A DNA stretch of 64,000 nucleotides. It comes from an uncultured Eubacteriales bacterium. GTDB lineage: Bacteria; Bacillota; Clostridia; Christensenellales; Aristaeellaceae. The notes beneath the pieces were generated by a model. The model did no database searches. It saw only the letters and a program-made list of their open reading frames with translations, and was not told where the DNA came from. The position numbers and the translations under genes were made by a program. This document shows, piece after piece, positions 56,257 through 64,000 of the stretch; the first letter of the stretch is position 1, and every line of letters starts with the position of its first letter. The stretch spans positions 1 to 64,000 of the forward strand of contig CADAQF010000003.1 in NCBI GenBank assembly GCA_902790015.1. The letters are read 5' to 3'.

Positions 56257-57219
56257 TTATTTCTGCCACGGCCAATGGAACGGATGCCTGCACGGGAAAT
56301 TGAACTGCCTGCAGTACCGGTCCGCGTAGGAATGTATATTGACTAAAAGGGTCAGCTTGTCGCAGTTGTTGAAGGCCTTGTATTCGATGCTCGTCACATT
56401 GTCGGGGATCTCAAGCTCCTTAAGCGACGAGCAACCCGAAAAGGCACGGCTGCCGATGCTGCGCAGCGTAGAGGGCAATACGCATTCGCGGAGGTTGCTG
56501 AGGTGATAGAAGGCGTAGCGGCCGATGGAGCGCAGGCCGTGGTGCAGACGGATGCTTTCCAGCCTGTCGCAGTGATAGAACGCGAACTCATCCACCTGGC
56601 GGAGGTTTTCCGGCGCGCTCATTTGGGCTTGGGCCAGTGCGGGCAAACATAGAATGAGCGACCGCTCGGCCAGGTTCACAAAATAGGGGCCGTCCATTCG
56701 GAAAACGGGATGATCCGGGGAAATATCGATATCCGTCAGCGACACGCAGCCCCGGAAAATGGAACGGCCCATGCGGCACAGCCGGTCGGACAGGCGGACC
56801 AGTTCCAGCGCTTCACAGTGGGTGAAAGCGTGAGAACCCATGCCCTCCAGCGACGCGGGCAGCAGCACGCTTTTGAGGCTGCGGGCTTCAGCGAACGCGT
56901 AATGGCGAAGGTCCGTCACGCCTTCGGGCACGGTGCAGCTTTCCTCCCTGCGCCCGAAGGGATAGCGCACCAGGGCCGTACCGTCCTTGGTGTACAGAAT
57001 ACCGTCCCGGGCGGAGAAGAAGGGATGGTCATCGCTGACGGAAAACGAGGTGATCGCCCCGCCGTGGTTAAAGGCGTCCGCATCGATCTCGGATACGGGG
57101 ATACGGTCGACCAGGGAGGGAAGGCGGAATTCGCCTCCGGCCCCGTGATATTCCGAAAGGGACAGCGTACCGTTTTCCAGGGGCTCAAATACGCAGTTCC
57201 CTGCCTGAATGCTTGACAT
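56257..57219 (-). CDS. BspA-type leucine-rich-repeat protein without signal peptide
   Basis: A 320-residue LRR_5 protein with the same plan as its downstream neighbour: a short N-terminal beta segment (GTLSLSEYHGAGGEFRLP), a DHPFFSARDGILYTKDGTALV insert and about nine repeats, then a C-terminal cap with clustered aromatic and cysteine residues (SYADRYCRQFNFPCRH). It also lacks a signal peptide. AAGGAG precedes the ATG. The pair probably arose by duplication. Confidence 0.88.
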   Translation of the reverse strand: MSSIQAGNCVFEPLENGTLSLSEYHGAGGEFRLPSLVDRIPVSEIDADAFNHGGAITSFSVSDDHPFFSARDGILYTKDGTALVRYPFGRREESCTVPEGVTDLRHYAFAEARSLKSVLLPASLEGMGSHAFTHCEALELVRLSDRLCRMGRSIFRGCVSLTDIDISPDHPVFRMDGPYFVNLAERSLILCLPALAQAQMSAPENLRQVDEFAFYHCDRLESIRLHHGLRSIGRYAFYHLSNLRECVLPSTLRSIGSRAFSGCSSLKELEIPDNVTSIEYKAFNNCDKLTLLVNIHSYADRYCRQFNFPCRHPFHWPWQK

Positions 57220-57282
57220 TGGGTACTCCTTGAACCTAGATGATGATGAGAGGTTGCTTTATGAAGCGCCGATGAAAGCGGC

Positions 57283-58212
57283 TCAGCCGCTGAAGCCGAA
57301 GCCGGCGTCCTCGGTATCTACGCTTAAATCCAACAGACCGGAGGAGATAAAACCGCGCACCGTCTGCCCGGCGGCAGTGGTTTCCACATAGTCCCACGCG
57401 TCGCCCCGGCCGGTGAACATCGTGGAAAGATAAGTGACCTGGGCGCCCGCGGAAAGCCGGGTGATGACGGAGCTTAAAAGCAGCGGGTCGTCCGTCAGCT
57501 GGCAGGAGGTCTGAAGACTGGCTTTCACGTAACTGAACCGGAGAGACTGGTCGCAGCCCAATTGCCCCGCGCCGTCCTGACGGCTTACGTAGCCTACGCG
57601 GATGCCGCCGCTGTTGGTCTCATAGAAGACCAGCAGGAAGCCGTTTTCCCAGCCGGCCGCCCAGACGCCGCCACTGGTGTTGACCAGCGCCTTTCCGTTG
57701 GCGCCGCGCCAGGAGCTTTTGCCGGGGGCTGAATAGACGGGCAGGCGCAGGTTGGAGGGCTTTCGGGAGACGGGGGAAAACCCGGTCAGCGTCCAATTGC
57801 CGGACGGGGGAAAGTTTGCGTAGCACAGCTTGTTGGGGTTGTGCCTGGGCTCACCGATGCTCAGGTAATAGGCTCTGACGTTCTTGATCAGGTGATAATT
57901 GTCCCATTCCAGCTGCGTGACATAGGGCATCACATATTTCCCGTTGTCGTCGCTGGCATTAGGATGGTACCAGCTGTGGCTTGAAAACCACATGTCGTAT
58001 TGGCCGCCTTCGTTGAAGACGTAGCCGTGGCGGGCGAAGATCTCGTTGAAAATGTAACCCAGGGACTCATAATCCCATTTTTCCAGCTCGCTCCAGGTGA
58101 GCCGGCGGGTGTTGCTGTCTGCGATCAGGTAATCGCGGTCCGCCTGGGCGGAGGAGCAGCATATCGTCAGGATACAGATCAGCAGCGCCGTCAGCCGGGC
58201 CGTATTCTTCAT
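57283..58212 (-). CDS. Secreted YARHG-domain protein with SH3-like C-terminus
   Basis: A 309-residue exported protein. It has a signal peptide (1-24, ending SSAQA) and a YARHG domain (about 35-110) with LTWSELEKWDYESLGYIFNE and the IFARHGYVF motif, usually found on the outer surface or in spore/wall proteins. After a linker, two SH3-like segments (about 135-300) follow. The start at 58212 follows AAGAAGG; the ATG eight codons earlier has no ribosome binding site. It lies downstream of the 6S RNA terminator. Confidence 0.85.
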   Translation of the reverse strand: MKNTARLTALLICILTICCSSAQADRDYLIADSNTRRLTWSELEKWDYESLGYIFNEIFARHGYVFNEGGQYDMWFSSHSWYHPNASDDNGKYVMPYVTQLEWDNYHLIKNVRAYYLSIGEPRHNPNKLCYANFPPSGNWTLTGFSPVSRKPSNLRLPVYSAPGKSSWRGANGKALVNTSGGVWAAGWENGFLLVFYETNSGGIRVGYVSRQDGAGQLGCDQSLRFSYVKASLQTSCQLTDDPLLLSSVITRLSAGAQVTYLSTMFTGRGDAWDYVETTAAGQTVRGFISSGLLDLSVDTEDAGFGFSG

Positions 58213-58293
58213 GCGGGCAGCCCTTCTTTCTTTCATTGAAATGACAAACAGTTTTCTATATCATAGCACATTTGCATGCGGCACGCAAGGGAT

Positions 58294-58526
58294 AAAAAAA
58301 CGGCTTTTTTCAAAGCCGTCCTTTAAGCCCCAAGATGCCGCTGCCTCCTGTATATTTCACCCGCTATGTACAAGCAGGCCGGGATCCTGCGTGGCCTTCT
58401 GCCGTCCCCTGGCAAGCGCCGAAACGCAAGGGGGCATGACATCCGAACCAAAATCCGACCCGGATCCCGTAATATGAAATGTGGGGAACAACAGGAAACT
58501 GGCGAACATCCCAGGAATCTTTACAT
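58294..58526 (-). ncRNA. ssrS: 6S RNA
   Basis: Read on the minus strand, the 5' part has GGGATGTTCGCC (near 58500-58512) and the 3' part has GGCAGCGGCATCTTGGGG (near 58328-58346). These pair to close the long hairpin and match the GATGTTCG...GGCATCTCGG ends of enterobacterial 6S RNA; TTTCATA in the 5' arm also agrees. The transcript starts about six bases after a TATACT box and ends in an intrinsic terminator, ACGGCTTT/AAAGCCG plus seven T (58294-58319). The precursor is about 230 bases. 6S RNA binds sigma-70-type RNA polymerase like an open promoter and shifts transcription in stationary phase. Confidence 0.88.
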
Positions 58527-58531
58527 TGGAT

Positions 58532-58560
58532 AGTATAGAAGAAAGCGGGGCGGTTGTCAA
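58532..58560 (-). promoter_or_regulatory. Promoter of 6S RNA
   Basis: Minus strand TTGACA (58555-58560), 17 bases, TATACT (58532-58537): full-consensus -35 and ideal spacing. Confidence 0.9.
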
Positions 58561-58639
58561 GCCGTTCAGAAAAATAAATAAGCGTAAAAATGAGCGCATT
58601 TGCGCAGTATTACGGCCTTCGCAGCACAGAATAAATAAG

Positions 58640-58663
58640 GGGACGCCGGTTTTCCGGCGTCCC
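58640..58663 (-). terminator. Terminator of the flavoprotein reductase gene
   Basis: GGGACGCCGG (58640-58649) pairs with CCGGCGTCCC (58654-58663); the minus strand continues CTTATTTATT. Confidence 0.75.
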
Positions 58664-58689
58664 GTGGGAGTGCTTGAAAGGATCGGAGA

Positions 58690-61215
58690 TCACTGGTTGT
58701 CAGCCATGACAGCCTGCGCGGCGGTGCGGCCGGAAACGAAGATCTCGACGATCGCGTTGCCGCCCAGGCGGTTGCCGCCGTGGATGCCGCCGGTGACCTC
58801 GCCGGCCGCGTACAGGCCGGGGATCGGGTTGCCTTCGGCGTCCAGCACGTGGCGCTGGGTGTCGACCTTCACGCCGCCCATGGTGTGGTGGGTGGAAGGC
58901 GCCATCAGGCGTACGGTCAGCAGGGTGTTCTCCAGGTCGTAGGTTTCGGGCAGGTAGTGGCCGTTTTCGTCCTTCTGCACGTTGCCCACGCAGCGGGAGG
59001 CGATGGCCTTGCCCACGTCCGGATATTCGCCCTGGCCCATCACAGCCATATCATAGGCCTTGATGGTGTCCAGCACGGTCTGCGGGTCGGCGGTGACGCC
59101 GGGCAGCTTGGCGAACAGGGCGGTGATTTCTTCCAGATTGCCCTTCACGTGATAGTAGCGGCCCTCGTAATCCTCGGGCAGGAGCTGGGCGATGGGCGGA
59201 CCGGGGATATGCTCTTCGTCGTTATAGAATTCGAGGAACACGCCCTTGGTGCCGTTCACTTCGATGCCGTTGCGGAACTCGGCCAGCGACAGCACGTCGC
59301 GCTCGGAGCCTTCGTCCACGAAGCGATGGCCGGTGGTCGGATTGATCCAGCAGGCATAGTTGCCGCCGCCGAAGGCGAGGTTGCCGTTATCCACCCAGGA
59401 AATAGGCATCAGCTGGGTGAAGCCCAGGCCGGTCACGTCAGCGCCGACGGCCTGCGCCATGCGGATGCCGTCGCCCTGCAGGGAGGAACGGTTGGTGGTC
59501 TTGGTGGCGGTGGAGAGGTATTCGGTGGACCAGTACACGTTCTTGTCCACGACTTCCTGGATGTTGGCAGCGTAGCCGCCGGTAGCCAGGATGACGCCCT
59601 TGTTGGCGTGCGCGATGACCTCGGTGCCGTCGAACCGAACCGCCTTGACGCCGGTCACCCGGCCGTTTTCGACGATCAGATCGGTAGCGGTGGTGCGCAG
59701 CATCACCTTATTGGATTCGTTGGCGTTGATCAGGGTGTTGTAGGGAGCGGCAAAGTAGGAACCCCAGCGGCCCATTTCAGGCTTGCCGTCGCCGTTCAGG
59801 TCGATGGTGGAGCCGATGAACTCGTTTTCGCGATACCACAGCGCGCCGATCAGGGTGGGCTGAGTGTTCTCAACGAAGGTAGCACCCTGGCTTTCCAGCC
59901 ATTCCTTGAGGCCCTGGCCGCCTTCGATGAACTGCCTGACCAGGTCCACATTGCCGTACATCCATTCAGAGCCGTCGGCGCTCAGGCGCAGGCCGCCGTA
60001 GTAAGTCTGAAAGATATGCAGGTTCAGCGTGGAGAACAGCGTCAGCTGGCCTTCGGGCACGCCGGCGTCCAGCTGGGGCTGCGCCCAGTCGAGGTAGGCC
60101 TGGATCTCGGCCTTAAGAGATTTCAGCACGGGCAGATATTCGGCGTGCACGCCGTGCTTGGAAAGCTCCATGGCGTCGCCGGCCACAAACTCGTGGGTCT
60201 TGTAGTATTCGGTGTCAAAGGGCTCCTCACTCCAGTTGAGGATCATTTTGAGCTCGTTGATGCAGCCCTGCACGGACTTGACCTTGTCATAGGTTTCGCC
60301 GTTATAGGCGTAGACGCCGGTGGTGGCATCCGGATCGGCCGGATCCCACACCAGGTAGGGCATCACGGACTGGAACTGGCCGCCGGAAACGAGGGTGTTG
60401 CCGCCCATTTCGGCGTTCTTTTCGATCACCAGCACGGTGTTGCCGTCCTGCGCGGCCTGCGCGGCGGCGGAGATGCCGGCGCCGCCCGCGCCGACGATGA
60501 CCACGTCATAGGTCAGGTCGATGGGGGCTTCGGGGGAATGCTCGGCCTTGGCGGCCTTGAAGGCGTCCAGGTTGGTGCAGCCGGCCTGCTGGGCAGCGTC
60601 GTTCACCGCGTTGCGCAGTGCGCGGGCGGAGAAGGTGGCGCCGGACACGCCGTCCACGCCGGAGCCGTTGGCCTTGAGCATATCGGGGATCATGATGTCA
60701 AAGGCCACGTCGCCCACGTGCTCGGTTTCCGTGGAGGAGACGATTTCCACCGCGGTCAGCGCGGTATCGGAGAAGGTCACGGCGAAGGTGGAATCGCCGT
60801 TGTAGCCGGCGGCGGTCGCCGTATAGGTGCCGGGCGTGAAGGCCAGGGGAGCGTCTTCCCCCTTCGCTTCGCCGCGGGCCTGGGCCAGCGCGTTTTCAGC
60901 CGCTTCGATGACGCCGGCGCTGGTCATGGTAGCGCCCGCGATGGCGTCGATCCCGGCGTCAGAACGGCCGGACAGGGCTTCGGCGAAGGCAGGATAGTTC
61001 GGCACGCCGAAGGGCTGCTCCAGATCGCCGGAAACCTCGGCGGCGGTGATCGTGTTTTCGTCCACCGTCAGGGTGACGGTCACGCTGCCGGGGCCGGCGT
61101 AGCCGGTGCCGGTACCCACATAGATGCCGGGCGTGAAGGCGCCTTCGGCTGAGACGACTGCCGTGCAGGACAGAAGCATGCACAGGCTCAGCATAAGAGC
61201 GAATGATTTTTTCAT
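58690..61215 (-). CDS. Exported FMN-binding/FAD-dependent fumarate reductase-type flavoprotein
   Basis: An 841-residue exported reductase. It has a signal sequence (1-23; LLSC could also be a poor lipobox). Two FMN_bind domains (about 28-115 and 122-212) each end in an ApbE-type flavinylation motif (AGATMTSAG and SGATFSARA), so FMN is probably linked to a threonine. Then comes an FAD-binding domain (about 235-841) with GAGGAGISAA, the active-site segment HHTMGGVKVD and the C-terminal GGIHGGNRLGGNAI. The family reduces fumarate, urocanate or other enoates outside the membrane, taking electrons from flavin carriers. AGGAGG precedes the ATG. Acceptor unknown. Confidence 0.9.
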   Translation of the reverse strand: MKKSFALMLSLCMLLSCTAVVSAEGAFTPGIYVGTGTGYAGPGSVTVTLTVDENTITAAEVSGDLEQPFGVPNYPAFAEALSGRSDAGIDAIAGATMTSAGVIEAAENALAQARGEAKGEDAPLAFTPGTYTATAAGYNGDSTFAVTFSDTALTAVEIVSSTETEHVGDVAFDIMIPDMLKANGSGVDGVSGATFSARALRNAVNDAAQQAGCTNLDAFKAAKAEHSPEAPIDLTYDVVIVGAGGAGISAAAQAAQDGNTVLVIEKNAEMGGNTLVSGGQFQSVMPYLVWDPADPDATTGVYAYNGETYDKVKSVQGCINELKMILNWSEEPFDTEYYKTHEFVAGDAMELSKHGVHAEYLPVLKSLKAEIQAYLDWAQPQLDAGVPEGQLTLFSTLNLHIFQTYYGGLRLSADGSEWMYGNVDLVRQFIEGGQGLKEWLESQGATFVENTQPTLIGALWYRENEFIGSTIDLNGDGKPEMGRWGSYFAAPYNTLINANESNKVMLRTTATDLIVENGRVTGVKAVRFDGTEVIAHANKGVILATGGYAANIQEVVDKNVYWSTEYLSTATKTTNRSSLQGDGIRMAQAVGADVTGLGFTQLMPISWVDNGNLAFGGGNYACWINPTTGHRFVDEGSERDVLSLAEFRNGIEVNGTKGVFLEFYNDEEHIPGPPIAQLLPEDYEGRYYHVKGNLEEITALFAKLPGVTADPQTVLDTIKAYDMAVMGQGEYPDVGKAIASRCVGNVQKDENGHYLPETYDLENTLLTVRLMAPSTHHTMGGVKVDTQRHVLDAEGNPIPGLYAAGEVTGGIHGGNRLGGNAIVEIFVSGRTAAQAVMADNQ

Positions 61216-61247
61216 AGGCTCTCCCTCCTAAATAATGGTACAGGAAT

Positions 61248-61272
61248 GATGTCAGTGAGTGCGTCTGACATC
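61248..61272 (-). promoter_or_regulatory. Inverted repeat in the reductase leader
   Basis: GATGTCAG (61248-61255), 9 bases, CTGACATC (61265-61272). It lies right at or after the expected transcription start, suiting an operator or a leader hairpin. Confidence 0.5.
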
Positions 61273-61283
61273 ACCTTGTCCTG

Positions 61284-61312
61284 ATTATATCAAATAAATG
61301 ATCTGTTTTCAA
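61284..61312 (-). promoter_or_regulatory. Promoter of the flavoprotein reductase gene
   Basis: Minus strand TTGAAA (61307-61312), 17 bases, perfect TATAAT (61284-61289). Confidence 0.8.
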
Positions 61313-61413
61313 CCGTATTTTACACAAAACAGCCGTTTGCTGAAGACGGGACCCGTAAATATCCTATATTTCCCGTAGTTTCATTCCTGATTATGTTATT
61401 TGTGCAATTATAC

Positions 61414-61442
61414 TTGCGAAAAGGCCTGAAGCAGTTTATAAT
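61414..61442 (+). promoter_or_regulatory. Promoter of the epimerase/CDP-glycerol operon
   Basis: TTGCGA (61414-61419), 17 bases, TATAAT (61437-61442), about 100 bases before the epimerase ATG. Confidence 0.75.
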
Positions 61443-61542
61443 GAAATAAGGCCCCAATGATCAGAGGGGCTTTGAAAAGGTGTTTTTCTGCCGGCCAAGG
61501 AAAAGGACGGCGCGCCTCATTAAAGAAGACAAAGGTGGCTTT

Positions 61543-62598
61543 ATGCTGGAAAGGAACGTTGCGCTCAACAATAAGACGGTTCTGGTCACAGGGACAGCCG
61601 GCTTCATCGGGGCGCACCTGGTGAAAAGGCTGATTGAGGATGTGCCGGGGATCCGGGTCGTCGGGGTGGACAATCTGAACGATTATTATGACCCCGCGCT
61701 TAAAACCTACCGGCTGGAACAATTGAACCGGCTGAACGGTTCCTTCACGTTCGTCCGGGGGTCCATAGCCGATCAGCAGCTGATGGAAAGCCTTTTTGAA
61801 CAGTACCGTTTTTCCGCAGCGGTGAACCTGGCCGCGCAGGCCGGCGTCCGCTATTCCATAGACCATCCGGATGTATATATCGAGTCCAATATACAGGGCT
61901 TTTTCCGCATACTGGAATGCTGCCGCCGCTTTCCTGTGGAGCATCTGGTGTACGCCTCCTCCTCGTCCGTCTACGGCGGCAATAAAAAGGTGCCTTTTTC
62001 CACGGACGATAAGGTGGACAATCCTGTTTCCCTGTACGCGGCCACGAAGAAGAGCAACGAACTGATGGCCCACGCCTACGCCAAGCTGTACAGTATCCCC
62101 TGCACGGGCCTCAGGTTTTTTACGGTGTATGGCCCGGCGGGAAGACCGGACATGTTTTACTTTAGCGCCACCGACCGCCTGCGCCGGGGGGAATCCGTCA
62201 GCATCTTCAATTACGGCCACTGCCAAAGGGATTTCACCTATGTGGACGACATTGTGGAAGGCATCGTGCGGGTGCTTCAAAGCGCACCCGAAAGGAAGAC
62301 CGGCGAAGACGGCCTGCCGGTGCCGCCGTACAGGCTGTACAACATAGGCGGCGGGCAGCCTGAAAACCTGCTTGACTTTGTGACCGTTCTTCAGGAAGAG
62401 CTGGTGCGCGCCGGGATCCTTCCCGCGGATTATGACTTTGCGGCCCACAGCAGGCTGGTGCCCATGCAGCCGGGAGACGTTCCCGTCACCTTTGCCGACA
62501 GTTCGGCCCTGGAGCGAGATTTCGGCTTCACCCCGAAAACCGGCATCCGGGAAGGCCTGAGGCGGTTTGCCGAATGGTACAAAGCCTATTACGGCTGA
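61543..62598 (+). CDS. NAD-dependent sugar-nucleotide epimerase (UDP-glucuronate 4-epimerase type)
   Basis: A 351-residue extended SDR. NAD binding at TGTAGFIGAHL, the active serine in SSSSVYG and the YAATK catalytic pair are all present. VDNLNDYYDPALK and GHCQRDFTYVDDIVEGI are close to the UDP-glucuronate 4-epimerase subgroup. It would supply UDP-galacturonate (or a related sugar) for surface glycans. AAAGGTG lies before the ATG at 61543. It is followed 67 bases later by the CDP-glycerol transferase gene, pointing to capsule or teichoic-type polymer synthesis. Confidence 0.88.
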   Translation: MLERNVALNNKTVLVTGTAGFIGAHLVKRLIEDVPGIRVVGVDNLNDYYDPALKTYRLEQLNRLNGSFTFVRGSIADQQLMESLFEQYRFSAAVNLAAQAGVRYSIDHPDVYIESNIQGFFRILECCRRFPVEHLVYASSSSVYGGNKKVPFSTDDKVDNPVSLYAATKKSNELMAHAYAKLYSIPCTGLRFFTVYGPAGRPDMFYFSATDRLRRGESVSIFNYGHCQRDFTYVDDIVEGIVRVLQSAPERKTGEDGLPVPPYRLYNIGGGQPENLLDFVTVLQEELVRAGILPADYDFAAHSRLVPMQPGDVPVTFADSSALERDFGFTPKTGIREGLRRFAEWYKAYYG

Positions 62599-62665
62599 GG
62601 CTTTGCCCTGAATATCCCGGGAGCCGGGATTTCAAGAATCAACACGGGAAACGGAGTGATGCGCA

Positions 62666-63868
62666 GTGGGAAAGGAAAAAGTCCTTTCTGTCCTGAACGG
62701 CCTGTGGCCTAAAAAAGACGTGATCCTCTTCAACAGCTTTCCGGACCTTAACGGCAACGCCCTGGCGGTATACGAGTATATCCTCAGGGAGCGGCCGGAC
62801 CTGAGGGAAAAATACGCGCTCATCTGGGCGCTGACGGACCTGAGCGAAGCGGAAGCCGTCCGGATCCTCAGTGCCCGAACCGGCGTCAGCTCTCACCTGA
62901 CCGTGGACAAAAAATCCCCGAACGGCATCCTCCGTTTTCTTCAGGCGAAATACCTGGTCACCACGCACGGCTATTTCCCCTCCGTCCGTTCGCCCCGGGG
63001 TCAGATAGACGCAAAGGTCTGGCACGGCATGCCCTTTAAGCGCGTCGGCCGGCTGCTTGAAAACGACGCCCATACATCCGGTTCGCAGGACGAGGCGGAC
63101 TGCACAGAGGCCACCTCTGTGCTTTATCAGGACATCATGATGAAGGTTTTCGGCATTCCCAGGGAAAAGGTTTTCCTGACCGGCCAGCCCTGCAATGACT
63201 TTTTTGCGGACAATGGGAAAGGCTTTTCCAAGATGGTGCCGGACGCTTCCTTTTTTTCAAAGGTGTTGATCTGGCTGCCGACCTACCGCAGGTCGGTCGT
63301 CGGCGATATCCGGGTGGACGGCCCGGAAAACAGCTTCGGCGTAAGCACCCTGCTTTCAGCGCATTTTGACGAACTGGACGCAGCACTTAAGCAGCGGAAT
63401 ATCCTGCTGCTGATCAAGCCCCATCCGATGGATGTCCTGTGCCGGATGACCCTGCCTACCAGCCGTCACATCCGCGTGATACACAACGCCGATCTTTCTG
63501 CGGCCGCGGTACAGCTTTACGAGTTCCTGTCCGGCTGCGATGTCCTTATGACCGATTATTCCTCCGTATTCATCGATTTTCTGGTGACGGATAAGCCTAT
63601 CGCCTTCGTGTGCGACGACCTGGAGGAATTCGGCGGGAACCGCGGCTTCTGCTTTGACCCTCCCCGGGATTATATGCCCGGAGAGCTGATCCCGGATTAC
63701 GACGCGCTGATCCGCTATCTGGATCATATGGATGAGATCAACGCGGGCTGGGACGAAAAGCGCCGGGAAATCACGAGGCTGTTCAATCCCATGAATGATC
63801 ACAGGGCAAGCGAACGCGTGTGCGACATCCTGTGGCCCCGTTCCGGCAGAGAGCCTTTTCAAAAATAA
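62666..63868 (+). CDS. CDP-glycerol glycerophosphotransferase-family protein
   Basis: A 400-residue transferase of the TagB/TagF type, which adds glycerol-phosphate (or similar polyol-phosphate) units to teichoic acid or capsule. It has TTHGYFPSV and KVWHGMPFKRVG (the WHGxPxK motif), then ILLIKPHPMD and the C-terminal VLMTDYSSVFIDFLVTDKPI, both diagnostic. A GTG start at 62666 is taken, with GGAG nine bases before it. Length is typical. It probably acts on the cytoplasmic face of the membrane. Confidence 0.88.
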   Translation: MGKEKVLSVLNGLWPKKDVILFNSFPDLNGNALAVYEYILRERPDLREKYALIWALTDLSEAEAVRILSARTGVSSHLTVDKKSPNGILRFLQAKYLVTTHGYFPSVRSPRGQIDAKVWHGMPFKRVGRLLENDAHTSGSQDEADCTEATSVLYQDIMMKVFGIPREKVFLTGQPCNDFFADNGKGFSKMVPDASFFSKVLIWLPTYRRSVVGDIRVDGPENSFGVSTLLSAHFDELDAALKQRNILLLIKPHPMDVLCRMTLPTSRHIRVIHNADLSAAAVQLYEFLSGCDVLMTDYSSVFIDFLVTDKPIAFVCDDLEEFGGNRGFCFDPPRDYMPGELIPDYDALIRYLDHMDEINAGWDEKRREITRLFNPMNDHRASERVCDILWPRSGREPFQK

Positions 63869-63892
63869 TACAGCCAAAGAGAGGTAGATCCA

Positions 63893-64000
63893 TTGCGCTG
63901 CGAAGAAGTATTCTTTGAAACCTATGAACGCGCCCCGGATGAGGTGGCCTTCTGCCCCTACCGCATCTGCACCCTGGGCGCCCATATCGATCACCAGTTC
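63893..64000 (+). CDS. Galactokinase-like GHMP kinase, 5' part
   Basis: The first 36 codons are visible, cut by the window end. Translation from the TTG at 63893 ends in PYRICTLGAHIDHQF, the galactokinase signature region (usually GRVNLIGEHTDY). GAGAGGT lies seven bases before the TTG. It follows the CDP-glycerol gene by 24 bases on the same strand. The sugar may be galactose or another hexose; the rest of the gene is needed. Confidence 0.75.
   Translation, partial: MRCEEVFFETYERAPDEVAFCPYRICTLGAHIDHQF

Noticed and set aside
58357..58942. Small frames on both strands in the 6S region
   Set aside because: They overlap the 6S RNA and its promoter and have no ribosome binding sites.
58780..61152. 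790-residue plus-strand frame rich in Gly/His/Val
   Set aside because: It is antisense to the flavoprotein reductase. The composition is typical of a reverse-strand shadow and no domain is seen.

Overview
The window reads as chromosomal DNA of a GC-rich Bacillota (Clostridia-type) anaerobe, probably from a fibre-rich gut or rumen habitat. The grounds are strong AGGAGG-type ribosome binding sites, sigma-A promoters, a CIRCE-controlled groESL operon, an ferrous-iron Feo system, two-subunit class I fumarase, a 6S RNA, and a set of plant-glycan hydrolases (GH13, GH10, GH26) beside large BspA-type leucine-rich-repeat surface proteins. A more exact taxon (for example Christensenellales/Aristaeella-like) is only a guess. 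No rRNA, tRNA, CRISPR array, prophage or insertion sequence was recognised.

Layout. 1-5.4 kb (minus): rpiB, pyrG, an feoA-feoB fusion, a Cys-rich FeoB partner and an HMA-domain protein, ending in a structured repeat. 5.4-6.2 kb: an AbrB/PIN toxin-antitoxin pair. 6.2-9.5 kb: a secreted phosphodiester-glycosidase-like protein, a 700-base hairpin-rich island, and a GH13 enzyme. 9.5-14.4 kb: an RlmI-type methyltransferase, an SDR, an M50-like membrane protease, a decayed flavin reductase, and an AraC regulator. 14.4-21.2 kb: a heterodimeric ABC exporter behind a possible attenuator, a GH10 xylanase, a YciI-like protein, and a MATE exporter split by one base. 21.3-32 kb (minus): a 1,634-residue Ig/LRR surface protein, an OGG-type glycosylase, groES-groEL, and a UvrA-like ATPase. 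32-38 kb: a second heterodimeric ABC exporter and a secreted GH26 mannanase-type enzyme. 38-45.7 kb (minus): small accessory genes (CAT-like, DUF3795, three GNATs, a PfkB kinase, an HTH-desulfoferrodoxin fusion, TetR) followed by a GT-C-like membrane protein and a cytidylate-kinase-like protein. 45.8-52 kb: PutP, then a two-gene unit made of an adenosine-deaminase/Rossmann fusion and a zinc-ribbon membrane protein. 52-61 kb (minus): a second repeat island, fumarase, tmcAL, two small LRR proteins, a YARHG protein, 6S RNA, and an exported FMN/FAD reductase. 61.5-64 kb (plus): a sugar-nucleotide epimerase, a CDP-glycerol transferase and the start of a galactokinase-like gene, which look like surface-glycan synthesis.

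Most notable. (1) A family of intergenic elements with five copies of an 11-bp hairpin whose stem bases change in matched pairs, associated in three places with a multi-stem module whose stems also covary. (2) A deaminase-superfamily protein with a C-terminal nucleotide-binding-like domain and one changed active-site residue. (3) An XRE regulator fused to a complete desulfoferrodoxin with all metal ligands. (4) A 6S RNA with a near-consensus promoter and terminator.
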